Of a stretch of DNA of 8,091 nt, positions 7,539 to 8,091 are shown one piece after another. This DNA comes from Methylotetracoccus sp. (lineage in GTDB: Bacteria > Pseudomonadota > Gammaproteobacteria > Methylococcales > Methylococcaceae): the NCBI GenBank assembly GCA_025458755.1, contig JALORT010000079.1:1-8091 (forward strand), written 5' to 3'. Below the pieces are notes generated by a model. It saw only the letters and a program-made list of their open reading frames with translations. It was not told the DNA's origin and did not search any database. The translations under genes were made by a program, and so were the position numbers. How positions within the stretch are numbered: the first letter of the stretch is position 1; the number at the start of each line of letters is the position of its first letter.

Positions 7539-7898
7539 CAGATGGACTTCAGTTCCCGCGCCGCATCCGAATGGCCTTGCGGTTCGGGCGTTCCTCGCTC
7601 AGAACAAAATCAACAGCAGACCGGACGGCCCGGGTCACCCTGGCCGTCCAGAGCGACATCGGAAGCCTTTCGCCGGAATTCGGAGGCGAGCCTGGACGTG
7701 CCCTGTTTACCCCCCAGGCGACGGCATCTGGGTTCTTATCGAGCCGTCAATGATAAACCAACGCGGCCCCCAAGGACTGTCAAGGCGAACGGGCGGGGTG
7801 CAATCGAAAGTGCGACTGACCGCCTGACGGAATGCGCTGGACAAATGGACCTGGGCGAGGTAAATAACCATGGGTCAGGTTAACTCGGAGCGAAACCC
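7539..7898. other. Divergent intergenic region between helicase and transposase
   Basis: This 360-bp region has no convincing gene; the plus-strand frames crossing it are extensions of antisense frames over the helicase. It should contain the helicase promoter, but I see no well-spaced -35/-10 pair. TTGACA occurs on minus at 7783-7778, but the nearest TATCAT is 22 nt away. It holds two perfect inverted repeats, described separately, and the end of the insertion sequence, whose boundary cannot be fixed. Confidence 0.5.
7623..7649. repeat. Perfect 8-bp inverted repeat in the helicase leader region
   Basis: GGACGGCC (7623-7630) is complementary to GGCCGTCC (7642-7649). The 11-nt interval contains GGG and CCC, which can extend the stem by 3 bp after a single c/t mismatch, leaving loop TCA. 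The hairpin would be very stable. It lies 85-111 nt upstream of the helicase start, so it would fall in the mRNA leader if transcription begins farther out. No T-run follows on either strand, so a terminator role is unlikely. Confidence 0.5.
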
Positions 7899-7902
7899 AT
7901 GG
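7868..7902 (+). promoter_or_regulatory. Hairpin enclosing the transposase start codon
   Basis: CCATGGGT (7868-7875) is perfectly complementary to ACCCATGG (7895-7902), with 19 nt between them. The right arm contains the transposase ATG (7899-7901), and the Shine-Dalgarno GGAG (7887-7890) lies in the loop. If the RNA starts upstream, the start codon would be paired. Some insertion sequences use such structures to block translation of read-through transcripts. The pairing is seen in the sequence; the role is inference. Confidence 0.45.
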
Positions 7903-8091
7903 CGGCACGGTGGTCGGAGATCGAGGCGAAGGTGGGGCAGCAGCGTGGCGTGGAAGAGCGCTTGCGGGACCATCCGGAGCTGAGGGCCAAGGTGGAGTCG
8001 CTGTTGGCGGTGGTGGAGAACGCGGCGGGCGATGTGGAGAAGGCGGCGGAGGCGGAGCGGCGGGTGACGGAGGAGTTGCGGCAGATGGGCC
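7872..8091 (+). mobile_element. Insertion sequence, ISKra4-like, left part only
   Basis: The transposase start and a few bases before it mark the left side of an insertion sequence that continues beyond the window. Known ISKra4-family elements tend to have ends beginning with GGG, and a GGG at 7872 is one candidate for the outer end. Other GGG runs in the region, for example near 7791-7798, are equally possible. The right end and target duplication are not in view, so the boundary is a guess. Confidence 0.4.
7899..8091 (+). CDS. ISKra4-family-like transposase, N-terminal fragment (3' end outside window)
   Basis: Sixty-four codons are visible, starting MAARWSEIEAKVG and reaching TEELRQMG at the window edge without a stop. 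The segment is charged and helical (RDHPELRAKVESLLAVVENA, then KAAEAERRVTEELR) and matches the look of the N-terminal helical region of ISKra4-family DDE transposases. The catalytic residues would lie downstream and cannot be seen. GGAG at 7887-7890, 8 nt before the ATG, supports this start. Third codon positions are almost all G or C, with a strong excess of GAG, GCG, GTG and CGG, unlike the more mixed usage of the amidohydrolase, as expected of a recently arrived element. The family call rests on resemblance of a short segment. Confidence 0.65.
   Translation, partial: MAARWSEIEAKVGQQRGVEERLRDHPELRAKVESLLAVVENAAGDVEKAAEAERRVTEELRQMG

Noticed and set aside
7754..7783. Minus-strand promoter for the helicase (TTGACA at 7783-7778)
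   Set aside because: The best -10-like sequence (TATCAT) is 22 nt away, and nearer windows match poorly.
1..8091. tRNA, rRNA, CRISPR array, integrase attachment site
   Set aside because: No cloverleaf, rRNA signature, regularly spaced repeat or integrase-associated duplication was seen on reading the window.

Overview
The window is GC-rich bacterial DNA, roughly 60% G+C by eye. Gene style suggests a proteobacterium, most likely gamma- or betaproteobacterial. The supporting signs are a PchR-like AraC regulator, a periplasmic-type amidohydrolase ending in a CLF.WAE..YP.LF module, a very large bacterial SNF2 helicase and an ISKra4-like transposase. The exact lineage cannot be fixed from the sequence.

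Layout, left to right. (1) 2-304, plus strand: the 3' end of an AraC-family regulator containing both helix-turn-helix motifs. (2) 305-830: a gene-free stretch with an AT-richer patch at 581-614. In it TTT-N2-CCTAAAAC occurs twice exactly 21 bp apart, followed by a -10-like TAGACT, as expected of an AraC-type operator and promoter. (3) 831-2384, plus strand: a putatively exported metal-dependent amidohydrolase with an extra C-terminal domain of about 72 residues bounded by two cysteines, followed 23 bp later by a strong 11-bp-stem hairpin. (4) 2443-3308: about 870 bp with no convincing gene, possibly a dispersed repeat. (5) 3309-7538, minus strand: a 1409-residue SNF2-family ATPase with all helicase motifs and a long helical, partly TPR-like N-terminal half. 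(6) 7539-7898: the divergent gap holding two hairpins. One lies in the presumed leader of the helicase. The other encloses the ribosome binding site and start codon of the next gene. (7) 7899-8091, plus strand: the 5' end of an ISKra4-like transposase running off the window.

The AraC regulator and amidohydrolase may form a regulator-target pair, an inference from gene order and the 21-bp repeat. The helicase appears to be a single-gene transcription unit with no defence or modification partners in view. The insertion sequence is an independent mobile arrival. I do not see a complete new multi-gene system. The best leads are the C-terminal module of the amidohydrolase, the putative operator, the transposase start-site hairpin and the ORF-like gene-free stretch at 2443-3308.
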